Of a stretch of 64,000 bases of DNA, positions 9,479 to 15,932 are shown one piece after another (within the stretch, counting starts at the first letter, position 1; every line of letters starts with the position of its first letter). The DNA lies in NCBI RefSeq assembly GCF_001718795.1, contig NZ_CP013435.1:2480001-2544000 (forward strand), written 5' to 3'. Below the pieces are notes generated by a model. It made no database searches. It was not told the DNA's origin and was given only the letters and a program-made list of their open reading frames with translations. A program made the translations under genes and the position numbers. The DNA is from Burkholderia latens (lineage in GTDB: Bacteria; Pseudomonadota; Gammaproteobacteria; Burkholderiales; Burkholderiaceae).

Positions 9479-9883
9479 TTACTTCACGTTGACCGTGATC
9501 GTCGAACTCAGCTCGGGGCCGTACGAGCGGTGTGCGCCGTCGCCGAGCTGCAGCGTCAGCGTGTGCTGGCCCGGAGGCAGCTTCACGTCCGTTTCGGTTT
9601 GACCCTTGCCGAAGTGCAGCGAGTGTTCGGTGGCGGGGATCACGTCGCCCTTCGGCACCGGCTTGCCGTCGATCAGCAGATGATGGTGGCCGGTGTCCGG
9701 CGCCATGTCGCCGGCCGGCTTCAGCGCCATCCCTTCGAGGCCGAATTTCACGTGAACGGGGCTCGAGACCGTCGCGCCGTCCTGCGGCTCGACGAAGAAC
9801 ACGCGCGCCTCCGCACGCGCGAGCGTCGACACGGCCAGCGCCGCGACACACACCGCACCCGCGATCCACTTCTTGTTGAGCAT
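9479..9883 (-). CDS. Secreted DUF4399-like protein
   Basis: 134 residues with a clear Sec signal peptide (MLNKKWIAGAVCVAALAVST, cleavage after LARAEA). The mature part is a beta-rich domain of about 110 residues with GHHHLLID, LGDGAHRSYGPELSSTITV and a closing beta strand. This matches the DUF4399 family of periplasmic proteins of unknown function. The HHH and the GDGAHRSYGP motif could bind metal, but that is speculation. The start is fixed by GGAG seven bases before the ATG at 9883. It is divergent from the rubredoxin gene. Confidence 0.85.
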   Translation of the reverse strand: MLNKKWIAGAVCVAALAVSTLARAEARVFFVEPQDGATVSSPVHVKFGLEGMALKPAGDMAPDTGHHHLLIDGKPVPKGDVIPATEHSLHFGKGQTETDVKLPPGQHTLTLQLGDGAHRSYGPELSSTITVNVK

Positions 9884-10082
9884 CGTTTTTTCTCCTTCAG
9901 ATTGAAAGGCCCACGAAGCATACACTGCATGCCCTGCGCGCGCGATGGCGGCTGTTGTTCGCGATGCGTACGTTTAAAACGACGTTGCGCAGACGTTGCG
10001 CGAAATTCCGGTAACATTGCGCCTTTCGTCCGGCGGTCACGCGGCGGACGGCATCACCGACTTTCATCATCCCGAGCGCCAC

Positions 10083-10265
10083 ATGAGCGAAGTAACCGAA
10101 TACCAGAGCTGGGTCTGCCTGATTTGCGGGTGGGTCTACAACGAGGCAGAAGGCCTGCCCGACGAAGGCATCCCCGCCGGCACCCGTTTCGCCGACATTC
10201 CCGCCGACTGGCGCTGCCCGCTGTGCGACGTGGGCAAGGAAGATTTCGTCGTCGTCGATTTCTGA
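10083..10265 (+). CDS. Rubredoxin
   Basis: 60 residues. Two iron-binding knuckles are plain: CLICGWVYNEAEGLPDEG and CPLCDVGKEDF, four cysteines in CxxCGxxY...CPxC spacing, with the conserved GxPPGTRF-like and DWRCP segments. Rubredoxins hold one Fe(SCys)4 centre and carry single electrons in the cytoplasm. In aerobic proteobacteria the partners are often alkane hydroxylases or oxidative-stress reductases, but none is encoded nearby. The ATG at 10083 is chosen because upstream in-frame sequence is unlike the family and full-length rubredoxins are 55-60 residues. Confidence 0.96.
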   Translation: MSEVTEYQSWVCLICGWVYNEAEGLPDEGIPAGTRFADIPADWRCPLCDVGKEDFVVVDF

Positions 10266-10343
10266 TCTTGTATTTCTGACGACGGCTGCGCGCCGGGCCG
10301 TGCATCGGCGCGCATTCCGTCCGCCGATGCGCCGCGCGTTTGC

Positions 10344-10349
10344 TATACT
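10344..10349 (+). promoter_or_regulatory. Candidate -10 element of the tRNA-Arg promoter
   Basis: TATACT is a near-consensus -10 box 64 bp before the mature tRNA 5' end. No good -35 hexamer is visible at 16-18 bp, and a GC-rich stretch separates the box from the tRNA. Confidence 0.45.
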
Positions 10350-10412
10350 CTGCGCGCTGTCCACATTGCCGTCCCGTTCGCGTCTTTTGCATGCCGAATC
10401 GCGGACATGGCC

Positions 10413-10487
10413 CTCCCCGTAGTTCAATGGATAGAACAAGCGCCTCCTAAGCGCTAGATACAGGTTCGATTCCTGTCGGGGGGACCA
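10413..10487 (+). tRNA. tRNA-Arg (anticodon CCT)
   Basis: A 75-nt cloverleaf with encoded CCA. The acceptor pairs CTCCCCG with CGGGGGG, including one U-G wobble. The anticodon stem AGCGC/GCGCT encloses loop CTCCTAA, giving CCU at positions 34-36. The T arm is ACAGG-TTCGATT-CCTGT. It reads the rare AGG arginine codon. Its 3' end is the insertion point of an integrative element: a truncated integrase follows 170 bp downstream, and a second, imperfect copy of the tRNA 3' end lies at 11947-11963. The tRNA itself is intact. Confidence 0.97.
10469..10487 (+). other. Attachment site attL (tRNA-Arg 3' end)
   Basis: The last 19 nt of the tRNA (ATTCCTGTCGGGGGGACCA) reappear at 11947-11963 with two single-base deletions. 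Use of a tRNA 3' end as crossover site is usual for tyrosine integrases, and an integrase remnant follows. Assignment as attL is inferred from the repeat and the gene order. Confidence 0.7.
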
Positions 10488-10601
10488 ACCTGGCTCCCAT
10501 CTTCTCCCAAGTTTGCCCAAAAAGTCGCGCACAGCCTTGTGTCGCCTAGACTTTTGCTGCCATCATTGCCCAAGGTTGCCCAGTACAAGCAACCGAACTT
10601 G

Positions 10602-10620
10602 GGGGCATCTTTTGGGACAT
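10602..10620 (+). repeat. GGGGCAT-type motif upstream of the integrase remnant
   Basis: GGGGCATCTTTTGGGACAT lies 35 bp before the integrase start. A 19-nt copy matching at 14 positions occurs at 11881-11899, just inside the other attachment site. Three TTGCCCA heptamers also occur between 10510 and 10580. Such paired direct repeats could be integrase arm-binding sites or part of the integrase promoter. The function is inferred from position only. Confidence 0.4.
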
Positions 10621-10654
10621 GCCTCCATGCCCCCAAACTCGATGCCCCCACGCC

Positions 10655-10801
10655 ATGCCGAAGCGCGCTACTCCGCTGACCGAGATGCAGATCCGCAAGG
10701 CCAAGCCGGCCGACAAGCCCTATCGCCTGGCAGACGGCAAGGGCTTGTATCTCGAGGTCATGCCGAACGGGTCGCCTCCTCTTTCCGGCGAGGGATCGTA
10801 G
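10655..10801 (+). pseudogene. Truncated tyrosine integrase (N-terminal arm-binding part only)
   Basis: The first 40 residues are typical of P4-type tyrosine integrases: LTEMQIRKAKP followed by YRLADGKGLYLEVMPNGS, the start of the DUF4102 arm-DNA-binding domain. Family members continue with a K-Y-W-R motif and run to about 400 residues. Here similarity stops near 10774 and a stop codon follows eight residues later. The core-binding and catalytic (R-H-R-Y) domains are absent, so it cannot recombine. It stands beside tRNA-Arg(CCT), as expected for an island integrase, and marks a decayed insertion. Confidence 0.85.
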
Positions 10802-10834
10802 CACGCTCATGAACCACGCCCGGTCAGAAATGAA

Positions 10835-10857
10835 AAGCCCCGCGTGAGGCGGGGCTT
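10835..10857. terminator. Hairpin terminator between integrase remnant and higA
   Basis: AAGCCCCGC and GCGGGGCTT form a 9-bp GC-rich stem with a short loop. It can serve both directions but lacks a long T run. It lies 34 bp after the integrase remnant and 86 bp beyond the higA stop. Confidence 0.65.
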
Positions 10858-10942
10858 GATGTGATGCGCCCGGGCTCGGGAGGCTGTCGCAGCATGGCTG
10901 CAGCGGGCTTATAACGGCTCGCGCCGTGGACGGTCGAATCAA

Positions 10943-11374
10943 TCAGATCGGCAGGAATACCACTGGGTTCACATTGAATCGACGGCCCAATGCCGCGATC
11001 TGTCGTACATTCAACTCCCGCTTCCCACTGAGGATTTCCGAAACAACCCCCTGACTCCCAATCTCAGGAAGATCAGCCTGTCGGACATCATTCTCCAGCA
11101 TCAGATATCTGAGGACATCAGCGGGAGATGCATCTGGCAGTTGATGATGTCCTTCATCATATTCATTGATAAAGTCGCCCAGCGTGGCGGCGAGTGGCGC
11201 GAGTCTATGCCCTTCGTCAGCTGCGCCTGCGTCAAGCAGCGCATTCAACGCTCGCACAGCGAAGTCGTACTCAATATCCGAGTTGATCGGATGAAGCGGC
11301 ACCTTTTGGGAGATAGCCTCGAAGTGCGCGGCCAGCTCATCGATGTCATTCCGCGTAAGATTCAAGGCTTCCAT
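10943..11374 (-). CDS. higA: HigA-type antitoxin
   Basis: 143 residues. The N-terminal two thirds is helical (LPDASPADVLRYLM leads into the DNA-binding part). A C-terminal XRE helix-turn-helix spans about residues 95-135, with RQADLPEIGSQGVVSEILSGK and LNVRQIAALGRRF, the pattern of HigA antitoxins. HigA neutralises the HigB mRNA interferase and represses its own operon. The reading frame overlaps the end of the toxin gene by 13 bp, so translation is coupled. Toxin-first order is the hallmark of higBA. The operon is the only intact cargo visible in the tRNA-Arg islet and may have favoured its retention. Confidence 0.9.
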   Translation of the reverse strand: MEALNLTRNDIDELAAHFEAISQKVPLHPINSDIEYDFAVRALNALLDAGAADEGHRLAPLAATLGDFINEYDEGHHQLPDASPADVLRYLMLENDVRQADLPEIGSQGVVSEILSGKRELNVRQIAALGRRFNVNPVVFLPI

Positions 11375-11643
11375 TTGCTGTACTCCTTGTGCGTGAATAC
11401 ATGACGCACATATAACGTCTGCACATTAAAGTGCACTGCGGCAATGATCCGGAACTTATTACCGCCGATATCAAACACGTAGAACGCTCCAACCTTGTCT
11501 GTCGCATTGAAAGCTTTCTTCAGGTCCGCAAAGCTGCCGAATGTTCCAGCCTCGACCGTCTTCCTCCATATCTGGAGCGGCACGCCAGCGTCCGGATGCT
11601 TGGCGGCGAAGTCGGTCAAGGCTTTGTTGGAGATGACTCGCAT
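11362..11643 (-). CDS. higB: HigB-type toxin (RelE superfamily mRNA interferase)
   Basis: 93 residues. It aligns well with HigB toxins: ISNKALTDFAAKHPDA at the start, KVGAFYVFDIGGNKFRIIA in the middle and YVRHVFTHKEYSKW at the end. The family cuts mRNA on the ribosome. The conserved basic residues and the THKEY motif are present, and the length is normal, so the toxin looks intact. It is transcribed first and overlaps higA. A 15-bp palindrome lies 12-26 bp before its ATG and is the probable HigA operator. Base composition is lower in GC than the flanking host genes, in keeping with transfer. Confidence 0.92.
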   Translation of the reverse strand: MRVISNKALTDFAAKHPDAGVPLQIWRKTVEAGTFGSFADLKKAFNATDKVGAFYVFDIGGNKFRIIAAVHFNVQTLYVRHVFTHKEYSKWKP

Positions 11644-11654
11644 GAAGCGACAGT

Positions 11655-11669
11655 ATCTCAGCCTGAGAT
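11655..11669. promoter_or_regulatory. Palindrome upstream of higB, probable HigA operator
   Basis: ATCTCAG-C-CTGAGAT is a perfect 7-bp inverted repeat whose edge is 12 bp from the higB start codon. HigA antitoxins repress their own promoter by binding such palindromes. The position, within the expected promoter region, supports that role. Confidence 0.65.
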
Positions 11670-11684
11670 TGCAACCAAGCGTTG

Positions 11685-11864
11685 TTACACATTAGGTGAT
11701 TTAGCTTCCATCCAAGCCATTCCTTGCTGGATGAAGCCTCCCACTACCGCCGGATCTTCCGGCACGTGGGCGCAAGCGATGGCGACTTGCATGTGCTTCG
11801 CGTATTGTCCGAACGAGCTACACGCGAAGGCACCGAATCGGTGCCACGATTCGCCCCCGTTTGT
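11685..11864 (-). pseudogene. Orphan 3' gene fragment, 59 codons, unknown family
   Basis: A minus-strand frame opens after a stop at 11865-11867 and runs 59 codons to TAA at 11685. The end reads PEDPAVVGGFIQQGMAWMEA followed by KSPNV. It has protein-like composition, while the other frames do not. There is no start codon near the 5' edge; the first Met lies well inside (MQVAIACAH). It therefore looks like the C-terminal end of a longer gene whose 5' part was lost, in keeping with a shrunken island. It could instead be a short protein starting at the internal ATG. It lies directly upstream of higB on the same strand. I do not recognise the family. Confidence 0.4.
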
Positions 11865-11880
11865 TTAGCAGCTCCTTTAA

Positions 11881-11899
11881 GGGGCACTTTTAGGGGCAC
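11881..11899 (+). repeat. GGGGCAC-type motif near the right end of the islet
   Basis: GGGGCACTTTTAGGGGCAC is the counterpart of the motif at 10602-10620, with the same length and orientation and 14 of 19 positions identical. It contains two GGGGCAC repeats 12 bp apart. Being inside the second att copy, it may be the other arm site of the lost recombinase. Confidence 0.4.
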
Positions 11900-11925
11900 A
11901 AATCCATTGTATAGCGCACAACCCC

Positions 11926-11941
11926 TTTCCTTATAAGGAAA
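11926..11941. repeat. 16-bp perfect palindrome next to attR
   Basis: TTTCCTTATAAGGAAA is fully self-complementary and ends 5 bp before the second att copy. It is AT-rich, unlike its surroundings. It may belong to the recombination site or be an operator of the lost element. No function can be shown. Confidence 0.45.
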
Positions 11942-11946
11942 CGTGA

Positions 11947-11963
11947 ATTCTGTCGGGGGACCA
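11947..11963 (+). other. Attachment site attR (imperfect copy of tRNA-Arg 3' end)
   Basis: ATTCTGTCGGGGGACCA repeats the tRNA-Arg 3' end (10469-10487) except for one lost C and one lost G. With attL it brackets about 1.48 kb holding the integrase remnant and higBA. The two deletions suggest decay since integration. No tRNA-like fold is present here. Confidence 0.7.
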
Positions 11964-12261
11964 GCCACAAATCTAACCGCCCCTCTTCCGATTCCCCCAC
12001 AGCGAATTCCATCCCGCCGCGCCCCACGCTTGGCACGCCATTGCACACCCTCTCGTTCGATCGAACCGTCAAGCGCCACATCCCGCACCACCTCGCGGCA
12101 TAAAACAACCATTTGCACGACGACTTCCTCCGCACCTGCCAGGGAACGAAGGATGCTATCTCCATCCGGGGCCGATCCGCACGCGCTGCGCCGGCGCCAC
12201 GATTGCCGGCCGGCTAATAACCGCCATATTCCCCGCGTCAACATCCCAACGGAGATAACCC
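11964..12261. other. Non-coding flank between attR and the small hypothetical gene
   Basis: About 300 bp without a convincing frame. Runs such as CAAGCGCCACATCCCGC and stops in all frames argue against a gene. The promoter of the gene at 12262 probably lies here, but no good -35/-10 pair stands out. Confidence 0.4.
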
Positions 12262-12501
12262 ATGACACGCCCGACCGCGGCCGACCAAGCCGACCCCGCC
12301 AACAAGAACCCGCCACAAACCACCGACGAGGTGAGCATCGACCGCAAAGGCAACGTCCGGCAGAAAGGTCACGGCAGCATGGACGACACGATGATTCCGC
12401 AGAAGCCGGAACCCGACAAAGGCCCGTACGAACCGCCGCCCGGCCATCTCGACAATCCGAACGACGTCGAACCGCGCAGCGGCGGCGACCCGGCCGCCTG
12501 A
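12262..12501 (+). CDS. Small disordered hydrophilic protein, unknown function
   Basis: 79 residues with GGAG nine bases ahead of the ATG. It is rich in Pro, Asp, Asn, Lys and Gly, has no hydrophobic stretch, and is probably disordered. The central segment EVSIDRKGNVRQKGHGSMDD is the only part that looks constrained. The C-terminal part carries spaced prolines (PEPDKGPYEPPPGHLDNPND). Lack of a signal peptide suggests a cytoplasmic location. It lies just outside attR and converges with the SDR gene. I do not recognise the family. Its composition resembles small stress-induced proteins, which is only an impression. Confidence 0.65.
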   Translation: MTRPTAADQADPANKNPPQTTDEVSIDRKGNVRQKGHGSMDDTMIPQKPEPDKGPYEPPPGHLDNPNDVEPRSGGDPAA

Positions 12502-12531
12502 CGCGGCCGCGCACGGCGCATCAGCACCCGC

Positions 12532-13302
12532 TCACGCGCCGCCCCATTGCATCGTCAGGCCGCCATCGATCGTCCACGTCTGCCCGGTGACGTAATCGCC
12601 GTCGTCCGATGCAAGAAACAGCGCGACGCGCGCAATTTCCTCCGGCTGCCCGGGCCGGTGCCACGGAATCACCGACATCGACTTGTCCCGCCCGTGCGGG
12701 TCGTCGAGGCGATCGCGCGTCATCGGCGTATCAATGAGCCCCGGTGCGATGTTGTTGACGTTGATCTTGTCCTCTGCCACCTCGCGGGACAGGCTGCGGG
12801 TAAGCGAGCCGAGGCCCGCCTTCGCCATCCCGTACGGCGCGCTTTCCGGGGTCGGCAGATGTTGCGCGACCGACGAGATATTGACGATGCGCCCGCCGCC
12901 GCCAGCCGCACGGCGTTGCCGCACGAACGCGCGACAACAATATAACGGGCCGAGCAAATCGATCCGCAGTACGGTATCGATCTGCGTATCCTCGAGATCG
13001 GCGACCGCCGCACCGGGCGCGCCGACACCTGCGTCGTTTACCAACACTTCAAGCCCGCCGAGCGTGGTTGTCGCGTCGCGAAAGAAAGCGGCAACCGATT
13101 GCGGATCCGATACGTCGCCCTGTATCGCACATGCGCGCCGACCGAGTGCCTCGATACGCTGCACGGTTTCCTGCGCGCCATCGTGGTCCGTGTGATAGAC
13201 GATCGCGACGTCCGCGCCTTCCTGCGCAAACAACGTTGCGATCGCCTGACCGATTCCGGAGTCCGCGCCCGTGACGAGCGCGCGAATGCCTTGCAGTTTC
13301 AT
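12532..13302 (-). CDS. Short-chain dehydrogenase/reductase (glucose-1-dehydrogenase-like)
   Basis: 256 residues, a classical SDR. The NAD(P)-binding TGADSGIGQAIA is at residues 10-21. The catalytic set is Ser in VNISSV and Tyr/Lys in YGMAKAG. A PGLIDTPMTRDRL segment and the usual C-terminal GQTWTIDGG follow. The structural NNAG motif reads NDAG here, a change seen in some active SDRs. The overall pattern is closest to glucose 1-dehydrogenase-like SDRs, but substrate cannot be assigned. AGGA precedes the ATG at 13302. Upstream in-frame sequence to 13581 is not family-like. It is monocistronic. Confidence 0.88.
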   Translation of the reverse strand: MKLQGIRALVTGADSGIGQAIATLFAQEGADVAIVYHTDHDGAQETVQRIEALGRRACAIQGDVSDPQSVAAFFRDATTTLGGLEVLVNDAGVGAPGAAVADLEDTQIDTVLRIDLLGPLYCCRAFVRQRRAAGGGGRIVNISSVAQHLPTPESAPYGMAKAGLGSLTRSLSREVAEDKINVNNIAPGLIDTPMTRDRLDDPHGRDKSMSVIPWHRPGQPEEIARVALFLASDDGDYVTGQTWTIDGGLTMQWGGA

Positions 13303-13654
13303 GTACCTGTTCCTCCGCTTGAGGCTGTTCAGAGTAACGGCGCGCGCCCGCGCGCCGATATCCCGAAGCGACGCATTCCGCGTTCCCTCACCGGGGCGCG
13401 CGATGTTGCACAAGCGGAAACATGCAGGCAGATAACCGATCACGGACCCATTTGAAGAAGCACGACAAATGGCGGAGCGGGAATTCGCGTCGCGCGACAT
13501 GCGCGAGCCGTGCGTGCATCGTGGCGATGCGCACCACGCTGCGCCACCTGATCGTGCCTGCGACGCAGCGGACAACAGCACTCCCGGAACGAAGCGCGAG
13601 AAGCAAATGCGCGGTCGTGCGGCGGCAGGTGCCGCGCACGATCACGTCGGTACG
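13303..13654. other. Intergenic region without a supported gene
   Basis: About 350 bp between the SDR start and the ecotin stop. Frames that cross it have the Arg/Ala/Cys-rich composition of GC-driven shadow frames. The SDR promoter must lie near 13310-13400. I see no convincing hairpin or repeat. Confidence 0.4.
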
Positions 13655-14155
13655 TTACTGCATGACGGCGTGCTGCACGTCCTTCGACGCATGCCACACG
13701 CGGTAGCGCACCTCGAATCCGTCCGGCACGTAGACGACGAGCGGCAGGCGACTGTTGTAACGCAGAAGCTGGCCGTCACCGCGCACCTGCACGAAGCGCT
13801 GCTGCGGCGCCTGGCCCGGGCACGCCATCAGCGTCGATGCCGGCCCCTTCACGTCGGTCAGCCGATAATACGTATAGCCCCAGCCCTTCACGTCCTCTGC
13901 GGTGAGCTCGCCGCCGAACCATTGCTGGTTGCAGTCGGTCTGCAGCGTCTTGCCGATCATCAGCTCGACGCGCGCGTCGCCTTCGTTCTCGAGCGCGGGC
14001 AGCGAAATCACCGCGCGCTGCTGGCCGGCCGCAGGCTGCGGAAACATCTTGATCGACTCGGCCGGCACGACAGGCGCCGACGCGGGTGCCGCCGCGCTGG
14101 CGGCTGCGGCCGTGACACAGAAAGCGGCCAGCGCGGCCCGGATCGCGAATTTCAT
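13655..14155 (-). CDS. eco: Ecotin, periplasmic serine protease inhibitor
   Basis: 166 residues with a Sec signal peptide (MKFAIRAALAAFCVTAAAAS). The mature protein matches ecotin along its length: KMFPQPAAGQQRAVISLP, VELMIGKTLQTDCNQQW, GWGYTYYRLTDVKGPASTL, then MACPG and RYNSRLPLVVYVPDG. The reactive-loop P1 residue is Met, as in E. coli ecotin, and the two cysteines of the loop disulfide (DCN and ACP) are kept. Ecotin is a dimer that blocks trypsin-fold proteases such as neutrophil elastase, and can protect bacteria from host proteases. GGGAG precedes the ATG at 14155. It stands alone. Confidence 0.96.
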   Translation of the reverse strand: MKFAIRAALAAFCVTAAAASAAAPASAPVVPAESIKMFPQPAAGQQRAVISLPALENEGDARVELMIGKTLQTDCNQQWFGGELTAEDVKGWGYTYYRLTDVKGPASTLMACPGQAPQQRFVQVRGDGQLLRYNSRLPLVVYVPDGFEVRYRVWHASKDVQHAVMQ

Positions 14156-14299
14156 CGATGTGCTCCCGATAAACAAAACAGGCCTCGGATGCTAACACTT
14201 TCGTCGCAAACCCTTACGACGCTGTAATTTGGCGACACAATTGCAAACAGCCGGCAATCCCCGTGCGCGGTACTTATACGGAAACCAACGGAGATCATC

Positions 14300-14668
14300 A
14301 TGCTGAAGCTCATTGCTGTCGCCGGCGTCACCGCCCTGCTGGCCGGCTGCGTCGTCGGGCCGGACGCCGGATACGGCTACGGGCCGACCTACTATTCCGA
14401 TCCGGGCTATGCGTACGGCCCGGCCTACGCGCCTTCGCCCGTGTATGGCACGGTCAACATCTGGGGCGGCGGCGGACGCGACTGGGACCGCGACCGTCGC
14501 GGCTGGGATCGCGGACGCGACGGTTGGAATCGCGACCGCGGCGGTTGGGACCGCGACCGCGGCGAGCGCGCGCGTCATGGCGGCTGGGGCCGCGGCGACG
14601 GACGCCGCGCCGACTGGAATGATGGCGGCGGAAACGGCCAGGGCAACGGCGGCGGCCATCGCCACTGA
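14300..14668 (+). CDS. Small lipoprotein with WDRDR-type repeats
   Basis: 122 residues. The signal peptide ends in the lipobox LLAGC (Cys at about residue 17), so it is probably a lipoprotein. After a Tyr/Gly-rich stretch (GPTYYSDPGYAYGPAYAP), residues 60-90 are made of repeats of about 7 residues of the form GWDRDRx: DWDRDRRGWDRGRDGWN and so on. The end is Gly/Asn/His-rich. The function is unknown. The strongly charged repeat is probably extended or disordered. GGAG lies ahead of the ATG. A terminator hairpin follows. Confidence 0.8.
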   Translation: MLKLIAVAGVTALLAGCVVGPDAGYGYGPTYYSDPGYAYGPAYAPSPVYGTVNIWGGGGRDWDRDRRGWDRGRDGWNRDRGGWDRDRGERARHGGWGRGDGRRADWNDGGGNGQGNGGGHRH

Positions 14669-14736
14669 CGCAATTGCAACCGTTTGTATCCGCACACGCA
14701 TCCCACGAGACGGATACGAACCGATCGACGACCGCC

Positions 14737-14773
14737 AAAAGACGAAGGCCTTCGCATCACTGCGAGGGCCTTT
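14737..14773 (+). terminator. Rho-independent terminator after the WDRDR lipoprotein gene
   Basis: AAAAGAC-GAAGGCC pairs with GGGCCTTTTGTC around a loop that itself can pair (TTCGC/GCGA). A-rich and T-rich arms make it usable on both strands. It is the only strong hairpin between the gene and its convergent neighbour. Confidence 0.7.
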
Positions 14774-14844
14774 TGTCGTCCGCCCGCCCTGAGTCACGCA
14801 ACGCCGGCAGAACCGAACCGGCTCAGTCTCAGACGCGTGCCGGC

Positions 14845-15210
14845 TTACCACCCCGCCGGCGGCGCATAGCCGCGCGCCACGGGCGCGCCGCATACGTACG
14901 CCCGCTGATAGCGGTCGTAGCAATAGCCTGCGCCGTCGTCGTCCTGATACTGCGCCTGCTGATAGGCCGGGTAGGCCGGTTGCTGGTAGGCCGGCGCCTG
15001 ATAGTACGTCGGCGGCTGATAGGCTGGCGCCTGATACGCGGGCGCCTGATAGGCAACGGGCGGATTCATCGCCGACGTCACGATCGCGCCGAGCACCGCG
15101 CCGCCGATCAGCGCGCCAAGCACGGCGCCCCCGTCGCGGCCATGCGCGGACGCCGGGCCGGCCGCCGCCAATGAAGCGGCAACGACACATACTGCGGCAA
15201 TCTTCTTCAT
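14845..15210 (-). CDS. Secreted Tyr/Gln/Ala/Pro-repeat protein
   Basis: 121 residues. A signal peptide (MKKIAAVCVVAASLAAAGPA, cleavage after SAHG) is followed by a glycine-zipper-like hydrophobic helix (GAVLGALIGGAVLGAIVTSA). A repeat region of QAPAYQ/QPPTYYQ units fills residues 55-85. The C-terminus holds two cysteines (YCYDRYQRAYVCG). The glycine zipper suggests membrane insertion or oligomerisation, and the repeats suggest a flexible surface-exposed stretch. The function is unknown. GGAG before the ATG at 15210 fixes the start. Confidence 0.8.
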   Translation of the reverse strand: MKKIAAVCVVAASLAAAGPASAHGRDGGAVLGALIGGAVLGAIVTSAMNPPVAYQAPAYQAPAYQPPTYYQAPAYQQPAYPAYQQAQYQDDDGAGYCYDRYQRAYVCGAPVARGYAPPAGW

Positions 15211-15366
15211 GATGGACTCCCACGCGAAGTGGTACTGGATGCGATGCATTGTGGCTGCGCGCGCCCGTAATAGATGCAGCAAGTGGTAACGCGCCATCAC
15301 GCATATCGCGCACACCGGAACGCGGCGCTGCCGTGCTACGATTTTCGGCACACAGGAGACGCCGTC

Positions 15367-15747
15367 ATGCAGCCCGAAACCGCCCGCCGTTTCGATACCG
15401 AATTCGCGCCGCGCATCGCGCGGGCGATCGCCGCCTTCTTCGCCGAGCACGTTCACGCGGACGTCGTCCCGTACGGCGGGCACGGGCACCCGACGTGCGT
15501 GCAGATCCGCAGCGCGCCGCACGAACACGTGAGCGGCTTCGCGCATCCGCTGAACCTCGAACTGACGTGGGACACTGACGAAATCGAACGGCTGATGGAA
15601 CCGGACGGCCCCGCCCGCTTCGAGCACTACCTGAGTGCGCTGCCGCGAAAACTGGACGCATGGCAAGGCGCGCGCGACATCGATCTCGCATCGCGCACCC
15701 AGGCCGATCCGCTCGTGCGACTGGGCGGCCTCGACTTCGAAGGCTGA
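15367..15747 (+). CDS. Conserved hypothetical cytoplasmic protein
   Basis: 126 residues with a strong AGGAG site ahead of the ATG. It has no signal peptide or membrane segment. The predicted fold is alpha/beta: an N-terminal helix (ETARRFDTEFAPRIARAIAA), then strands (ADVVPYGG, TCVQIRS, NLELTWD) and C-terminal helices. Composition and codon pattern are those of a host gene. I do not recognise a named function. It lies 185 bp ahead of the MFS gene on the same strand. Confidence 0.75.
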   Translation: MQPETARRFDTEFAPRIARAIAAFFAEHVHADVVPYGGHGHPTCVQIRSAPHEHVSGFAHPLNLELTWDTDEIERLMEPDGPARFEHYLSALPRKLDAWQGARDIDLASRTQADPLVRLGGLDFEG

Positions 15748-15932
15748 ATGCACGTGCCGGCCGGCGCCCGGTTGCGCAGGCGTCGCGCGATGCGTGCCGG
15801 TGATACACTCGACCGGTCCCGCGCCCGCGCGTCATTGACGGCCGGGCCGTTCATCGCCGCCTCCACCCGCGAGCATGGTTGCGCATGCAACCGCCTTGCA
15901 GGCGCGCGGCCAATCACGCTTTCGCTCCCGCC

